64,000 bases of DNA from positions 1-64,000 of the forward strand of contig SSFF01000031.1 of assembly GCA_008015235.1 (NCBI GenBank), in the 5' to 3' direction. The DNA comes from Rhodoferax sp. (GTDB lineage Bacteria > Pseudomonadota > Gammaproteobacteria > Burkholderiales > Burkholderiaceae_C). Below, piece by piece: positions 35,897 to 45,805 of the stretch. Each line of letters starts with the position of its first letter. Position 1 is the stretch's first letter. The notes below the pieces were generated by a model. That model saw only the letters and a list, made by a program, of their open reading frames with translations. It was not told where the DNA came from and ran no database searches. The position numbers were made by a program, and so were the translations under genes.

Positions 35897-37498
35897 ATGG
35901 CACCCCCTACATCGGACCCCACACCACCGGCTGCAAACGCAGGCAATGCAACGGCACACCCCGCCCGGCTGGCACTGCGCCGCGTGCTGATCGACACCTA
36001 CCACGAGAACGTGGCCTACATGCACCGCGACTGCGACATTTACCGCGCCGAGGGCTTCAAGGCCCTGACCAAGGTGGAAGTGCGCACCAACGGCCGCGCC
36101 ATACTGGCCACACTCAATGTGGTCGACGACGAATCCATAGTCGCCTGTGGCGAGCTGGGCTTGTCCAAGGCCGCCTTTGCCCAAATGGGTGTCGAAGACG
36201 GCCACAGCGCGAGCGTGTCGCAGGCCGAACCACCTGCTTCCATTGGAGCCCTGCACCGCAAGCTGGCGGGCGAGCGCCTGGGCCGGGAGGACTTCGCAGC
36301 CATCGTGCACGACATTGCCGAGCACCGCTATTCCAAGATCGAGCTGACCGCCTTCGTGGTGGCCTGCAACCGCGACGAACTGGACCGCGAAGAGGTCTAC
36401 TTCCTGACCGAGGCCATGATCGCCGCCGGCAAGCGCCTAAACTGGAACGAAGGCCTGGTGGTAGACAAGCACTGCATCGGCGGCATTCCAGGCAACCGCA
36501 CCTCCATGCTGATCGTGCCCATCGTTGCGGCCCACGGCATGATCTGCCCCAAGACCTCGTCACGCGCCATCACCTCCCCCGCTGGCACCGCCGACACCAT
36601 GGAAGTGCTGGCCAAGGTCGAGCTGCCCATGGACCAGCTCAAGGGCATCGTGCGCGCCCACCATGGCTGCCTGGCCTGGGGCGGCACGGCGCACCTGTCG
36701 CCGGCCGACGACGTACTGATCTCGGTGGAGCGCCCGCTCTCGCTCGACTCTCCGGGCCAGATGGTGGCATCCATCCTGTCCAAGAAGATTGCCGCCGGCT
36801 CCAGCCACCTGGTGCTCGACATACCCATAGGCCCCACGGCCAAGGTGCGCTCCATGCCCGAAGCACAGCGCCTGCGCCGCCTGTTCGAATACGTGGCCCG
36901 GCGTACCCACTTGTCGCTGGACGTGGTCATCACCGACGGACGCCAACCCATTGGCAATGGCATCGGCCCGGTGCTCGAAGCACGCGATGTGATGCGCGTG
37001 CTGGAGAACGACCCCCGTGCCCCCAACGACCTGCGCCAAAAGTCCCTGCGCCTGGCCGGGCGCTTGATCGAATGCGACCCCGACGTGCGCGGGGGCGATG
37101 GCTTTGCCATTGCCCGCGACATCCTGGACAGTGGCCGCGCACTGGCGCAGATGAACGCCATCATCGCCGCCCAGGGCAGCAAGCACTTTGACCACAACCA
37201 GCCCCAGCTGGGCGCACTCAGCTTTGACGTGACGGCACCCGAGAGCGGCATGGTCACCGCCATCGACAACCTGCACATTGCCCGCATTGCCAGCCTGGCC
37301 GGCGCGCCCAAGGTGCAAAGCGCTGGCGTCGACCTACTGTGCAAGATCGGTGACACGGTGCAAACCGGTACGCCGCTGTACCGCGTCTATGCCAATTTTG
37401 CCGCCGACCTGGAGTTTGCACGCCAGGCCTGCACCAAATCCACCGGCTACACGCTTGGCCACAGCGCCGACATAGCCCATGCTTTTGTGGAGTTCTGA
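35897..37498 (+). CDS. AMP phosphorylase-type (archaeal-like) thymidine phosphorylase family protein
   Basis: 533 residues, longer than bacterial DeoA (about 440). A roughly 90-residue N-terminal domain is followed by the phosphorylase fold. The phosphate-binding stretch reads [19 protein letters not shown] and [20 protein letters not shown]. That pattern is the one seen in archaeal AMP phosphorylases; classical enzymes have KHSTGGVGDKTS and GRGLGHTGGTLDK. It likely converts NMPs plus phosphate to ribose-1,5-bisphosphate and base. TGATG couples it to the next gene. Confidence 0.85.
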   Translation: MAPPTSDPTPPAANAGNATAHPARLALRRVLIDTYHENVAYMHRDCDIYRAEGFKALTKVEVRTNGRAILATLNVVDDESIVACGELGLSKAAFAQMGVEDGHSASVSQAEPPASIGALHRKLAGERLGREDFAAIVHDIAEHRYSKIELTAFVVACNRDELDREEVYFLTEAMIAAGKRLNWNEGLVVDKHCIGGIPGNRTSMLIVPIVAAHGMICPKTSSRAITSPAGTADTMEVLAKVELPMDQLKGIVRAHHGCLAWGGTAHLSPADDVLISVERPLSLDSPGQMVASILSKKIAAGSSHLVLDIPIGPTAKVRSMPEAQRLRRLFEYVARRTHLSLDVVITDGRQPIGNGIGPVLEARDVMRVLENDPRAPNDLRQKSLRLAGRLIECDPDVRGGDGFAIARDILDSGRALAQMNAIIAAQGSKHFDHNQPQLGALSFDVTAPESGMVTAIDNLHIARIASLAGAPKVQSAGVDLLCKIGDTVQTGTPLYRVYANFAADLEFARQACTKSTGYTLGHSADIAHAFVEF

Positions 37499-38397
37499 TG
37501 ACCGCACCTTCTCTCCTGCTCCACTTTGAAGAAGACGCTGCCAGCGCCCAACGCCTGGCACAGGCGGCGGGAATGGCACAGGCCTGCATTGCCCGCCACC
37601 GCTTCCCCGACGGCGAACTGAAACTGCTCCTGCCGCCCGAGTTGCCAGCGCGCGTGGTGCTGCTGCGCTCACTCAACGACCCCAACGAAAAGCTCACCGA
37701 ACTGCTGCTGGTGGCCCAGGCCGCGCGCGGTCTGGGTGCGCGCCAGCTGACCCTGGTCACGCCCTACCTGGCCTATATGCGCCAGGACATGGCATTCACG
37801 CCGGGCGAAGTGGTGAGCCAACGCATCGTCGGGCGCTTTCTGGCCGACTTGTTTGACGCCGTCATCACCGTAGACCCGCACCTGCACCGCGTGGCCACGC
37901 TGCAGGAAGCCGTGCCCGTGCCCCAGGCCGTGGTGCTCAGCGGTGCCCCGTTGCTGGCCGATGAGATTGCCGCCCACCACACAACCCCATTGCTGATCGG
38001 CCCGGACGAAGAGTCGGCCCAGTGGATCGCGCAGGCGGCCCAGGTGCACGGCTTTGACTACGGCGTGTGCCGCAAAGTGCGCCACGGCGACCGCGAGGTG
38101 CAGATCGAACTGCCCGACGTGGCGGTGCGTGGCCGTGCCGTGGTGCTGCTGGACGACGTGGCCAGCAGTGGCCGCACCCTGGCGGGTGCCGCGCACCTGC
38201 TGCTGGCCGCCGGTGCCGCCTCGGTGGACGTGGCCGTGACCCATGCCCTGTTTGCGGGCGACGCCCTGCAAGTCATCCAGGAGTCCGGCGTGGGCCGGGT
38301 CTGGAGCACCGACACCATCCAACACCCCAGCAATACCGTCAGCATGGCCAACCCCATTGCCCAGGCCTTGCTTAGCCTTCATTACCAGGACAGTTAA
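37498..38397 (+). CDS. ribose-phosphate pyrophosphokinase-like protein
   Basis: 299 residues; its ATG overlaps the upstream stop by 1 bp. It has two phosphoribosyltransferase-type subdomains, with RFPDGELKLLLPPE, the catalytic-loop region PYLAYMRQDMAFTPGEVVSQ, and the PRPP loop VVLLDDVASSGRTLAG. The loop YMRQDMAFTPGE resembles archaeal PRPP synthetases more than the RKDQ-type bacterial enzyme. The usual RxxxR basic pair for ATP is less clear, so activity is plausible but unproven. Confidence 0.8.
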   Translation: MTAPSLLLHFEEDAASAQRLAQAAGMAQACIARHRFPDGELKLLLPPELPARVVLLRSLNDPNEKLTELLLVAQAARGLGARQLTLVTPYLAYMRQDMAFTPGEVVSQRIVGRFLADLFDAVITVDPHLHRVATLQEAVPVPQAVVLSGAPLLADEIAAHHTTPLLIGPDEESAQWIAQAAQVHGFDYGVCRKVRHGDREVQIELPDVAVRGRAVVLLDDVASSGRTLAGAAHLLLAAGAASVDVAVTHALFAGDALQVIQESGVGRVWSTDTIQHPSNTVSMANPIAQALLSLHYQDS

Positions 38398-38399
38398 CC

Positions 38400-39266
38400 G
38401 TGGACACCTCCGACCTCAACCAACGCACCATGGCCGACGCCTGGGCTTACATCCAGGCCCAGGCCGACGCCGGCGTCCCCCTGCAACCCAACGCCTACCG
38501 CCTGGCCTTTGCCGATCCGGAATTCCTGCTGCGCCGTGAAACGCGTGGTATCCGGCTGCAGCTGGAACTGCTCAAGCCCGACCTGGACCAGATGGAAATG
38601 GGCATTGAAAACACCATTGTGGTGTTTGGCAGCGCACGCTTCAAATCCATGGACGAGGCCCAGCAGATGCTGGCCGAAGCACAGGCCAGCGGCGATGCCC
38701 AGGCCCTGGCAATAGCCCAGCGCCAGTTGCGCAATGCCTGCCACTACGAGCAGGCCCGCCAATTTGGGCGCCTGGTGGCCGAACACGGTAACAAACTGCC
38801 GCAGAAGGAGCGCCTGTACATCTGCACCGGTGGTGGCCCCGGCATCATGGAAGCGGCCAACCGTGGCGCCAGCGAAGCCGGTGCCCCCACCCTGGGCCTG
38901 AACATTGCCCTGCCGCACGAACAGCACGCTAACCCCTATGTGACACCCGCACTGAGCTTCAAGTTCCACTACTTTGCCGTGCGCAAGATGCACTTCATGA
39001 TGCGCGCCAAGGCCATGGTGGCCTTCCCTGGCGGCTTTGGCACGCTGGACGAACTGTTTGAAGTGATCACGCTGGTGCAGACCCGCAAGTCCACGCCCGT
39101 GCCCATCATCCTGTTCGGCACCGACTACTGGAAGCGCCTGGTCAACATGGACGTGCTGGTGGAAGAAGGCGCGATTTCGCACGAAGACCTGGACTTGTTC
39201 CAGTACACCGACTCGCCCCAGGAAGCCTGGGAAATGATCCGCAGCTTCTATGACCTGCCGGTCTGA
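38400..39266 (+). CDS. LOG family cytokinin riboside 5'-monophosphate phosphoribohydrolase-like protein
   Basis: 288 residues from a GTG 3 bp after the upstream stop codon. The LOG core carries CTGGGPGIMEAANRGASEAG and the signature FPGGFGTLDELFEV. LOG enzymes split N6-substituted AMP, and often AMP itself, into base and ribose-5-phosphate. An N-terminal extension of about 90 residues makes it the longer LOG class. It completes a three-gene nucleotide-salvage operon. Its 3' end overlaps the convergent MFS gene by 19 bp. Confidence 0.87.
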   Translation: MDTSDLNQRTMADAWAYIQAQADAGVPLQPNAYRLAFADPEFLLRRETRGIRLQLELLKPDLDQMEMGIENTIVVFGSARFKSMDEAQQMLAEAQASGDAQALAIAQRQLRNACHYEQARQFGRLVAEHGNKLPQKERLYICTGGGPGIMEAANRGASEAGAPTLGLNIALPHEQHANPYVTPALSFKFHYFAVRKMHFMMRAKAMVAFPGGFGTLDELFEVITLVQTRKSTPVPIILFGTDYWKRLVNMDVLVEEGAISHEDLDLFQYTDSPQEAWEMIRSFYDLPV

Positions 39267-40516
39267 CCGTCGGCGCTGGCATCGGGCTGCGGCGGTCGCA
39301 GCCACCATGCAGCGTGGCTGCCCAGGCCCACGGCCGCGCCCACGGTCCAGAACACCACCGACACGCCCAGCACGGCCCCGGCCGAACCGAACAGCAGCGG
39401 CATGAACACGCTGGAGAGGTTGAGCGACATGAGCCGCAGCGCAATGGCCTGGCCGTGCAGGTGGTGCGGCGTGATCTGGTGCAGGGTGCTCATCACCATG
39501 GGCTGCACCGTACCCAGGGCCAGACCCAGCACCACCGAGGCCAGCCCCATGCTCCAGGGGCCTGGCATGAAGGGGTAGACCGCAAAGACAAATGCCGTGA
39601 CCACCATGGCGCCGGTAACCACTGCCCACTCGCGAAGATGCGCCGCCAGCACCGGCAGCAGCACCCGCACGGCCGCCGCCGCGATGGCAAAGCTGCCCAG
39701 AATGGTGCCAATGACTGAAGCACTGAAGCCGCGTTCATGCCCGAGCACGGGCACGACAAAGGTGTGCACGTCCCAGCAGCTCGACAGCAGCCAGTTGACC
39801 AGCAACAGCCGGCGCATCAAAGGCTCGCGCAACAGGCCCCAGGCGGCACCACTGGGCTGGGGTTTGGATTCCTTTACCATGCTTTCGCGATAAGGCCGCA
39901 CCGCCATCCAGGTGAGCATCGGTGCCAGCGCCATCAATGCAAATGCCGCCATGTAACCCCAACGGTCGGCGGGCGCACCACCCACCCACACCCCTGCGTG
40001 GTCGATCAGCAACCCCGCCAGCAAGGGCCCCAGAAAGTTCGCCACTGCAGGCCCGATGGACAACCAGCTGAACACCCGGCGCATCTCGGCTGCGCCGGCC
40101 ACCGACTGGCCCACAAAGCGCTGGAGTGAAATCACCGAAATGCCTGTGGCCCCGCCCATGCACAGTGCCGCCACACACAGCACGGCGTAGCTGGGAAACA
40201 CCACAGCCAGCGCTGTACCGGCCATCGCGACCGACACCCCCAAGCCCACGGGGCGGCGCAGGCCATGGCGGTCGGCATAGCGGCCTGCGGGCAAGGCCAG
40301 GAACACGGAACTCAGCGAATACAAGGCCAGCAGAAAACCCACGGCCATGGTGCTGTAGCCCTGCTGCAGCGCCCACAGCGGCGAGGCCATGCGCAGCCCC
40401 GCCATACTGCCGTGCAGGCACACATGCCCGCCAATGAGCCGGGCCAGTTGCTGGCCCGTCAGGTTGCGCGTGGCTTCGGGTGCTGCGTTGGAAATGCTGT
40501 GCCCCGCTTCAGGCAT
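39248..40516 (-). CDS. MFS transporter
   Basis: 422 residues with about twelve helices. The typical MFS loop between helices 2 and 3 appears as ALPAGRYADRHGLRRPVG. Substrate is unknown. Its start overlaps the rmuC stop codon by 8 bp, and its stop overlaps the convergent LOG gene by 19 bp. Confidence 0.87.
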   Translation of the reverse strand: MPEAGHSISNAAPEATRNLTGQQLARLIGGHVCLHGSMAGLRMASPLWALQQGYSTMAVGFLLALYSLSSVFLALPAGRYADRHGLRRPVGLGVSVAMAGTALAVVFPSYAVLCVAALCMGGATGISVISLQRFVGQSVAGAAEMRRVFSWLSIGPAVANFLGPLLAGLLIDHAGVWVGGAPADRWGYMAAFALMALAPMLTWMAVRPYRESMVKESKPQPSGAAWGLLREPLMRRLLLVNWLLSSCWDVHTFVVPVLGHERGFSASVIGTILGSFAIAAAAVRVLLPVLAAHLREWAVVTGAMVVTAFVFAVYPFMPGPWSMGLASVVLGLALGTVQPMVMSTLHQITPHHLHGQAIALRLMSLNLSSVFMPLLFGSAGAVLGVSVVFWTVGAAVGLGSHAAWWLRPPQPDASADGQTGRS

Positions 40517-42050
40517 CCGTGTCGCCCGTGGAATCGAGCGGCAGCAAGGTTTGCGCCTGGGCTTCGGGCAGGGCCTGCACCTGGCGCAGGGCGCGGGTCA
40601 TGGCGCGGCTGCGCACTTCGGCACTGTCGAGCGTATTGAGCACGGTCTGGGTCTGGTTCTTGACCTTGGCCAGCACGTCGCCGAACTTGCCGAACTCGGT
40701 CTTGACCGCACCCAGCACCTGCCAGACCTCGCTGGAGCGCTTTTCCAGCGCCAGGGTGCGAAAACCCATCTGCAGTGAGCTGAGCATGGCCAGCAGCGTG
40801 GTCGGGCCTGCCAGGGTGATGCGGTGGTCGCGCTGCAAACTTTCCATGAGGCCGGGGCGGCGCAGCACCTCGGCGTACAGACCTTCGGTGGGCAGGAACA
40901 GGATAGCGAAGTCGGTGGTGTGCGGCGGCTCGATGTACTTCTCGCCAATCGACTTGGCTTCCAGCCGGATGCGCGCTTCCAGCGCCTTGGCAGCTGCATC
41001 GGCGGCCACCACATCGGCCCGGGCCTGGGCGTCGAGCAGGCGCTCGTAGTCCTCGTTGGGAAACTTGGCGTCGATGGGCAACCACACCGGTTGGCCATCC
41101 TCACCCTTGCCGGGCAGCTTCACGGCAAAGTCCACCACGTTCTTGCTGCCGGGGCGCGTGGAGACCTGGGCGCTGTACTGGTCAGGCACCAGCACCTGCT
41201 CCAGCAGCGCAGCCAGTTGCGCCTCACCAAAGATGCCGCGGGTCTTCACGTTGGTCAGCAGGTGTTTGAGGTCGCCTACTCCTGCGGCCAAGGTCTGCAT
41301 TTCGCCCAGCCCCTTGTGCACCTGCTCCAGCCGGTCGGCCACCTGCTTGAAGCTCTCGCCCAGACGCGCATGCAGCGTGCTCTGTAGCTTTTCGTCCACC
41401 GTGACGCGCATCTCTTCAAGTTTGGCGGTGTTCGATGTCTGCATGGCGGCCAGCTGTCGCTCCAGCGTTTCGCGCACCTCGGCCATGCGCCGGGCGTTGG
41501 TCTCGGACAGACCCGACAACTGGGCCATCAGGGTCTCGTTGGTCGAAGTGGAAAGCTTGGTCAGCTGCTGCGCAAAGCTACCCAGCTGCGTGTCCAGGGT
41601 TTCGCGCAGCTCCACCATGCGCCGGGCATTCGCCTCGGACACGGACGCCAATTGCGTGGCCAGCGTGTCGTTCACGGTTTTCTGCAGCAATGCGAGCTGC
41701 TGACTGAAGGCATCGATCTGGCTGTTCTGCGTGCGCGTGGCTTCTGCGGACTGTTGCAGCAAGGTCTGCTGGAAGATGGTCAGGTTCTGCACCAGTTCTT
41801 GGCGCGCCTCGCGGCTGCCCTCGCCCATCTCGCGCCGCAACTCGCGCTCCAGGCGCTCACTGCCTTCACGGGCCTCACGCTGGGCGGTTTGCACGGCGGC
41901 CAACACGGCGGCTTTGTCGAGGGCTTGCTGAGTTTGCAATGCGGCCAGCGTGTCGCTGCCACTGCGGCGCCAGATCAGGGCCAGCAGCACAAGGTTTACT
42001 AGCGCCAGCGCGATCAGGCCCAGGAGGATGAGTTGTGTCGTGTCAGCCAT
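40509..42050 (-). CDS. rmuC: DNA recombination protein RmuC
   Basis: 513 residues. An N-terminal membrane helix (LILLGLIALALVNLVLLALI) is followed by a long coiled coil (about 35-240) in which the motif NARRM(V/A)E(V/L)RETL recurs. The C-terminal RmuC nuclease-like domain contains GIFGEAQLAALLEQVL, PIDAKFPNEDYERLL and ILFLPTEGLYAEVLRRPGL. It limits rearrangements at inverted repeats. Confidence 0.93.
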   Translation of the reverse strand: MADTTQLILLGLIALALVNLVLLALIWRRSGSDTLAALQTQQALDKAAVLAAVQTAQREAREGSERLERELRREMGEGSREARQELVQNLTIFQQTLLQQSAEATRTQNSQIDAFSQQLALLQKTVNDTLATQLASVSEANARRMVELRETLDTQLGSFAQQLTKLSTSTNETLMAQLSGLSETNARRMAEVRETLERQLAAMQTSNTAKLEEMRVTVDEKLQSTLHARLGESFKQVADRLEQVHKGLGEMQTLAAGVGDLKHLLTNVKTRGIFGEAQLAALLEQVLVPDQYSAQVSTRPGSKNVVDFAVKLPGKGEDGQPVWLPIDAKFPNEDYERLLDAQARADVVAADAAAKALEARIRLEAKSIGEKYIEPPHTTDFAILFLPTEGLYAEVLRRPGLMESLQRDHRITLAGPTTLLAMLSSLQMGFRTLALEKRSSEVWQVLGAVKTEFGKFGDVLAKVKNQTQTVLNTLDSAEVRSRAMTRALRQVQALPEAQAQTLLPLDSTGDTDA

Positions 42051-42109
42051 GTTTTTTCTTGCATCCTAAAGACTGAAGACTATAAACGCGGGGAGAATCC
42101 CGTCTCGCT

Positions 42110-42628
42110 ATGGTCATCATCACCAACCTTCAGTTCAAAGACGTTTTTCGGTTCAATCTTCAGTTGGCCAATAGTCACTACAACTGGTTTAAGCAACTCC
42201 GTGACACAGCACTTGTGTTCGGGGCTGCGTTTGCATGGGGATTCCTTTCCAGGTCACCGACCACGCAGACCGAATGGACAGCAGTTCTCACTTCCGCGAT
42301 TTGGTTTGCGCTCATCTTCAAGCTGATGTGGTTCGTGATAACCCCAGCTTTGGCTGCGATCGCTGCTGTTAAGTCCAAGTCACTTGGAATACATGAATTT
42401 CGCTTCGAAACCGAAGCAATTCATGAAAAAAATGGCTCGGGCGAACTCATAACGAACTGGAACCAAACTTTGAAAGTCATCGCGCTGACTGACTATGTCG
42501 CCATTCAGGTTGGAACCGTTTCATATCACATCATCCCTGCATCGGCGTTTTCATCACCTGATGACTTCCACAAACTAAAAACAGAACTTCTGGCTCTGCA
42601 TGAACAATCCAGTGCTTACGGGACATAA
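42110..42628 (+). CDS. YcxB-like hypothetical membrane protein
   Basis: 172 residues. Two hydrophobic helices lie at about 31-47 and 61-86. A cytoplasmic domain follows, with HEFRFETEAIHEKNGSGELI, then NWNQTLKVIALTDYVAIQVG and HIIPASAFSSPDDFHKLK, a pattern like the C-terminal domain of YcxB-family proteins. Function is unknown. Base composition is clearly more AT-rich than its neighbours, and no operon partner is visible. Confidence 0.68.
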   Translation: MVIITNLQFKDVFRFNLQLANSHYNWFKQLRDTALVFGAAFAWGFLSRSPTTQTEWTAVLTSAIWFALIFKLMWFVITPALAAIAAVKSKSLGIHEFRFETEAIHEKNGSGELITNWNQTLKVIALTDYVAIQVGTVSYHIIPASAFSSPDDFHKLKTELLALHEQSSAYGT

Positions 42629-42708
42629 ATTACCCCGAAAACATTGGGTGTCGCACCACCCATGTATGCCATTCATAGTAGTGCGAACAGAAACCCGCCC
42701 GCTACACC

Positions 42709-44472
42709 CTACTTCCCCAGCTTCCCCAACGCCACCTGCGTAATCCCACTCAGCGTCCCCCGGGTCGTAATCAGTTCGGGCTCCAGCATGATTTCGATCA
42801 GAGTCCCTTCGGCGCGCTCCAGTGCTGCCAACAACTCCCGCTCAAAGTCTGCAGAGCGCGTAATGCGCACGCCCGCATAACCGTAGGCCTGCGCCAAGGC
42901 TGCAAAATTTGGGTTCGTCAAACTGGTACCCGCCACGTGCTGCGGGTACTCACGCTCCTGGTGCATGCGGATGGTGCCGTACATGCCGTTGTTGAGCAGC
43001 ACGATGATGGTCTTGGCGCCGTACTGCACAGCCGTAGCGAGTTCCTGGCCGTTCATCAGAAAGTCACCGTCGCCCGCCATGGTGAACACGGTGCGGCCCG
43101 TCGTAATGGCGGCTGCGATGCCCGCAGGCACGCCGTAGCCCATGGCGCCGTTGGTGGGCGCGAGCTGGGTCTTGTGGCCGTTGGCCAGGCCATGGAAGCG
43201 GTGAAAGCGGTGCACCCAGCTGGCGAAGTTGCCCGCGCCGTTGGTCACCACCGCATCGGTGGGCAAGTGCTTGGCCAGCGCCTGCATCACCTGCGGCATA
43301 TCCACCAGGCCGCGTTCGGTATCCGCTGGCAAGGCCGCTATGGGGCTGGGCTGCAGGTTGGCCAGGTAGTCGGCATGGCAGGCTTCGGTCCAGGCGCGCC
43401 AGGGCACGCTGGCCGGGGCCTCCAGCGCCGCCAGTGCGTGGGCAGCAGTGCCCATGCTGGCGTGGATGGCCAGGTCGGCCTGGTAGACGCGGTTCAGTTC
43501 CTCGGCGCTGGCGTGGATATGGATGAGCTTCTGCTTCGGCTTCGGAACACTCAGCAGCGTGTAGCCGCTGGTGGTCATCTCGCCCATGCGCGCTCCGATG
43601 GCGAGGATGAGGTCGGCGTCGCGGATGCGTTGTGCCAGCGCGGGGCTGATGCCGATGCCGATGTCGCCCGCGTAGTGCGGGTGGTGGTTGTCAAAGGTGT
43701 CCTGGAAACGGAAAGCATTGCCCACGGGCAGGCACCAGGCCTCGGAAAAGCGCTGCAGCGCCTGGGCCGATGCGGGCGTCCACCCACTCCCACCGGCAAT
43801 GACCAGCGGTCGCTCTGCTTTCAGTAGCGCATTACGCATATTCTGTGCGGGCTGCAGGCCAATTTGGCCCCCAAATACGGCCACAGGCGGCATGGGAGCC
43901 GGAAGCTTGGCGGCATCCAGCGCTTGCGTGAGCATGTCTTCCGGCAGCACCAGCACCACGGGGCCGGGGCGGCCCGCCAGCGCGGTGGCAAAGGCGCGGG
44001 CCACGTATTCGGGGATTCGCGCCGCGTCGTCGATGCGCTCCACGCGCTTGGCCATGCCCTGTGTGCTGGGGCCGAACATGACGCGGTAGTCCATTTCCTG
44101 GAAGGCTTCGCGGTCGCGCTGGTCGCTGGCCACGTCGCCCACGAACAGCACCAGGGGCGTGGAGTCCTGGAACGCGGTGTGCACACCGATGCAGGCATTG
44201 GTGGCGCCGGGCGCACGGGTCACGAAGCAGACGCCGGGCTGGCCCGTCAGCTTGCCATGGGCCTCGGCCATGAAGGCCGCGCCACCCTCCTGGCGGTTGA
44301 TGATGAACTGGATGTGTTCGCGGTAGCGGTGAAATCCGTCCAAGACAGCCAGGTAGCTTTCGCCGGGTACACCGAAGGCGTGGGTGACGCCTTGGGCGAC
44401 CAGGCATTGCACCAGCAGGTGCCCAGCGAGTTCGGGTGCGGGCAAATGGGAGAAATCGGGTGTGGAAGTCAT
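42709..44472 (-). CDS. thiamine diphosphate-dependent enzyme, acetolactate synthase-like
   Basis: 587 residues. The N-terminal Pyr domain includes the activating Glu (IINRQEGGAAFMAEAHGKLTG). A central domain follows, then the C-terminal PP domain with the ThDP motif GDGDFLMNGQELATAVQYG and the metal ligand LLNNGMYGTIR. Such enzymes decarboxylate or ligate 2-oxo acids; acetolactate synthase-like is the best general call. A repeat-derived segment occupies residues about 203-221. No small-subunit gene is adjacent. Confidence 0.85.
   Translation of the reverse strand: MTSTPDFSHLPAPELAGHLLVQCLVAQGVTHAFGVPGESYLAVLDGFHRYREHIQFIINRQEGGAAFMAEAHGKLTGQPGVCFVTRAPGATNACIGVHTAFQDSTPLVLFVGDVASDQRDREAFQEMDYRVMFGPSTQGMAKRVERIDDAARIPEYVARAFATALAGRPGPVVLVLPEDMLTQALDAAKLPAPMPPVAVFGGQIGLQPAQNMRNALLKAERPLVIAGGSGWTPASAQALQRFSEAWCLPVGNAFRFQDTFDNHHPHYAGDIGIGISPALAQRIRDADLILAIGARMGEMTTSGYTLLSVPKPKQKLIHIHASAEELNRVYQADLAIHASMGTAAHALAALEAPASVPWRAWTEACHADYLANLQPSPIAALPADTERGLVDMPQVMQALAKHLPTDAVVTNGAGNFASWVHRFHRFHGLANGHKTQLAPTNGAMGYGVPAGIAAAITTGRTVFTMAGDGDFLMNGQELATAVQYGAKTIIVLLNNGMYGTIRMHQEREYPQHVAGTSLTNPNFAALAQAYGYAGVRITRSADFERELLAALERAEGTLIEIMLEPELITTRGTLSGITQVALGKLGK
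43812..43868 (+). repeat. dispersed ~55-bp element, copy 10, inside ThDP enzyme gene
   Basis: GCTCTGCTTTCAGTAGC, then GCATTACGCATATTCTG, then TGCGGGCTGCAGGCC and AATTTGG. Antisense to the gene, it encodes QIGLQPAQNMRNALLK; a one-base difference changes the frame compared with the other coding copies. Confidence 0.85.
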
Positions 44473-44511
44473 GCCGCAATTGTGCATGCTCCCACCCGCT
44501 CGTCCGACGCT

Positions 44512-45396
44512 TTAGCCGCGCTTGCTGCGGTGGTATTCGCCGCTACCGTGGTGAAGTACCACGTCGGTGCCCAGCACGTCGCCAGGCTGGTAGTTGGGGC
44601 CGTGGCCCAAGCGTTCGTACAGCGGAGCGAAGTCGGTGCAGGCCAGGGCCAGCAGGTCGTCCAGACTGTCGAGCACGAAGTAGACCTCCTGAAAATCGTC
44701 GATGCGGTAGTTGGTGCGCATGACGCGCTCCAGGTCAAACGCAATGCGATTCGGCGACAAGCTTTGCACCGCAAAGCGGCTTTCGGTAAACGACGAGGCA
44801 ATACCCGCACCGTAGATGCGCAACCCCTCGCTCTGGCGCACCAGGCCGAACTCGACCGTATACCAATAGACGCGGGCCAGTTCCTTGAGCTTGCCGAGCT
44901 TCTGGGCGCGCAGACCACCCACGCCATAGGCCTGGATGAAGTCGGCCATGACCGGGTGCATGAGCATGGGCACGTGACCGAACACGTCGTGGAACACGTC
45001 GGGCTCTTCCAAATAGTCCAACTCATGGGCACCGCGGATGAAGTTACCCGAGGGGAAACGGCGATTGGCCAGGTGGTCAAAGAACACTTCGTCGGGCACC
45101 AGGCCGGGCACCGCCACCACCTGCCAGCCCGTGGCCTTGTAAAGCACTTCGGACAGGGCCTCGAAATTGGGAATCTGGTCGGCGGCGATGGGCAGCTTGT
45201 CCATGCCCTTCACAAAGTCGTCGCAAGCCAGGCCGTGCAGCAAAGCGGTCTGGCGCTCGAACAGGGTCTTCCACACCGCGTGATGCGCGGGTGTGTAACT
45301 GCTCCAGCCCTGGTCAATAGTCCAGTCGGCGCGCTCCGGGGCAGCTTCCAGGCCAGCGGCCAGGCCGTGCTTGGTGTTCTCCACAACGGCGTTCAT
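44512..45396 (-). CDS. phhA: phenylalanine 4-monooxygenase
   Basis: 294 residues from ATG 45394-45396. Iron ligands appear as two histidines in [15 protein letters not shown] and the glutamate in [27 protein letters not shown] is the family's pterin/substrate-binding segment. It hydroxylates phenylalanine to tyrosine using tetrahydrobiopterin. It overlaps phhB by 4 bp (ATGA). A divergent Lrp-type gene lies upstream of phhB. Confidence 0.96.
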   Translation of the reverse strand: MNAVVENTKHGLAAGLEAAPERADWTIDQGWSSYTPAHHAVWKTLFERQTALLHGLACDDFVKGMDKLPIAADQIPNFEALSEVLYKATGWQVVAVPGLVPDEVFFDHLANRRFPSGNFIRGAHELDYLEEPDVFHDVFGHVPMLMHPVMADFIQAYGVGGLRAQKLGKLKELARVYWYTVEFGLVRQSEGLRIYGAGIASSFTESRFAVQSLSPNRIAFDLERVMRTNYRIDDFQEVYFVLDSLDDLLALACTDFAPLYERLGHGPNYQPGDVLGTDVVLHHGSGEYHRSKRG

Positions 45397-45704
45397 ACGC
45401 CCTCCTTGGCACCGTACTGCGCCGCCACCTGGTCGCACCAGCGGGCCAGGGCAATGTCGTTGGTGCTCAGGCCGTCCACGTCGTGGGTGGTCCAGGTGAT
45501 GCTGACACGGTTGTAGACATTACTCCACTCGGGGTGGTGGTTGTGCTTCTCCGCCGCCAGGGCCACCTGGGCCATGAAGCCGAAGGCCTGGTTGAAGTCG
45601 GCAAAGACAAAGGTGTGGGCAATGGCGCCGCGCAGTGCGTCGTACTGCCAGGTGGGCAGCGCCTGCAGCGCCTGGGCGCGCTCGGTTTCGCTGAGTTTGT
45701 GCAT
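45393..45704 (-). CDS. phhB: 4a-hydroxytetrahydrobiopterin dehydratase
   Basis: 103 residues. The pterin-4a-carbinolamine dehydratase fold includes [40 protein letters not shown] and [14 protein letters not shown]. It regenerates the cofactor for phhA, with which it overlaps. A short intergenic region of about 100 bp separates it from the divergent Lrp-like regulator. Confidence 0.96.
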   Translation of the reverse strand: MHKLSETERAQALQALPTWQYDALRGAIAHTFVFADFNQAFGFMAQVALAAEKHNHHPEWSNVYNRVSITWTTHDVDGLSTNDIALARWCDQVAAQYGAKEGV

Positions 45705-45805
45705 GCTGTCTCCGTTCTTTTTGGGAGTCCAGATTGTTCTTCAGACCACTGCAGTATGGTGTGCATTTGCTGGCAAACAAACCCGGCATGGCGCACAATC
45801 CACGC

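Noticed and set aside
43864-45516. 550-codon plus-strand frame
   Set aside because: Opposite the ThDP enzyme and phhA, both with clear catalytic motifs.
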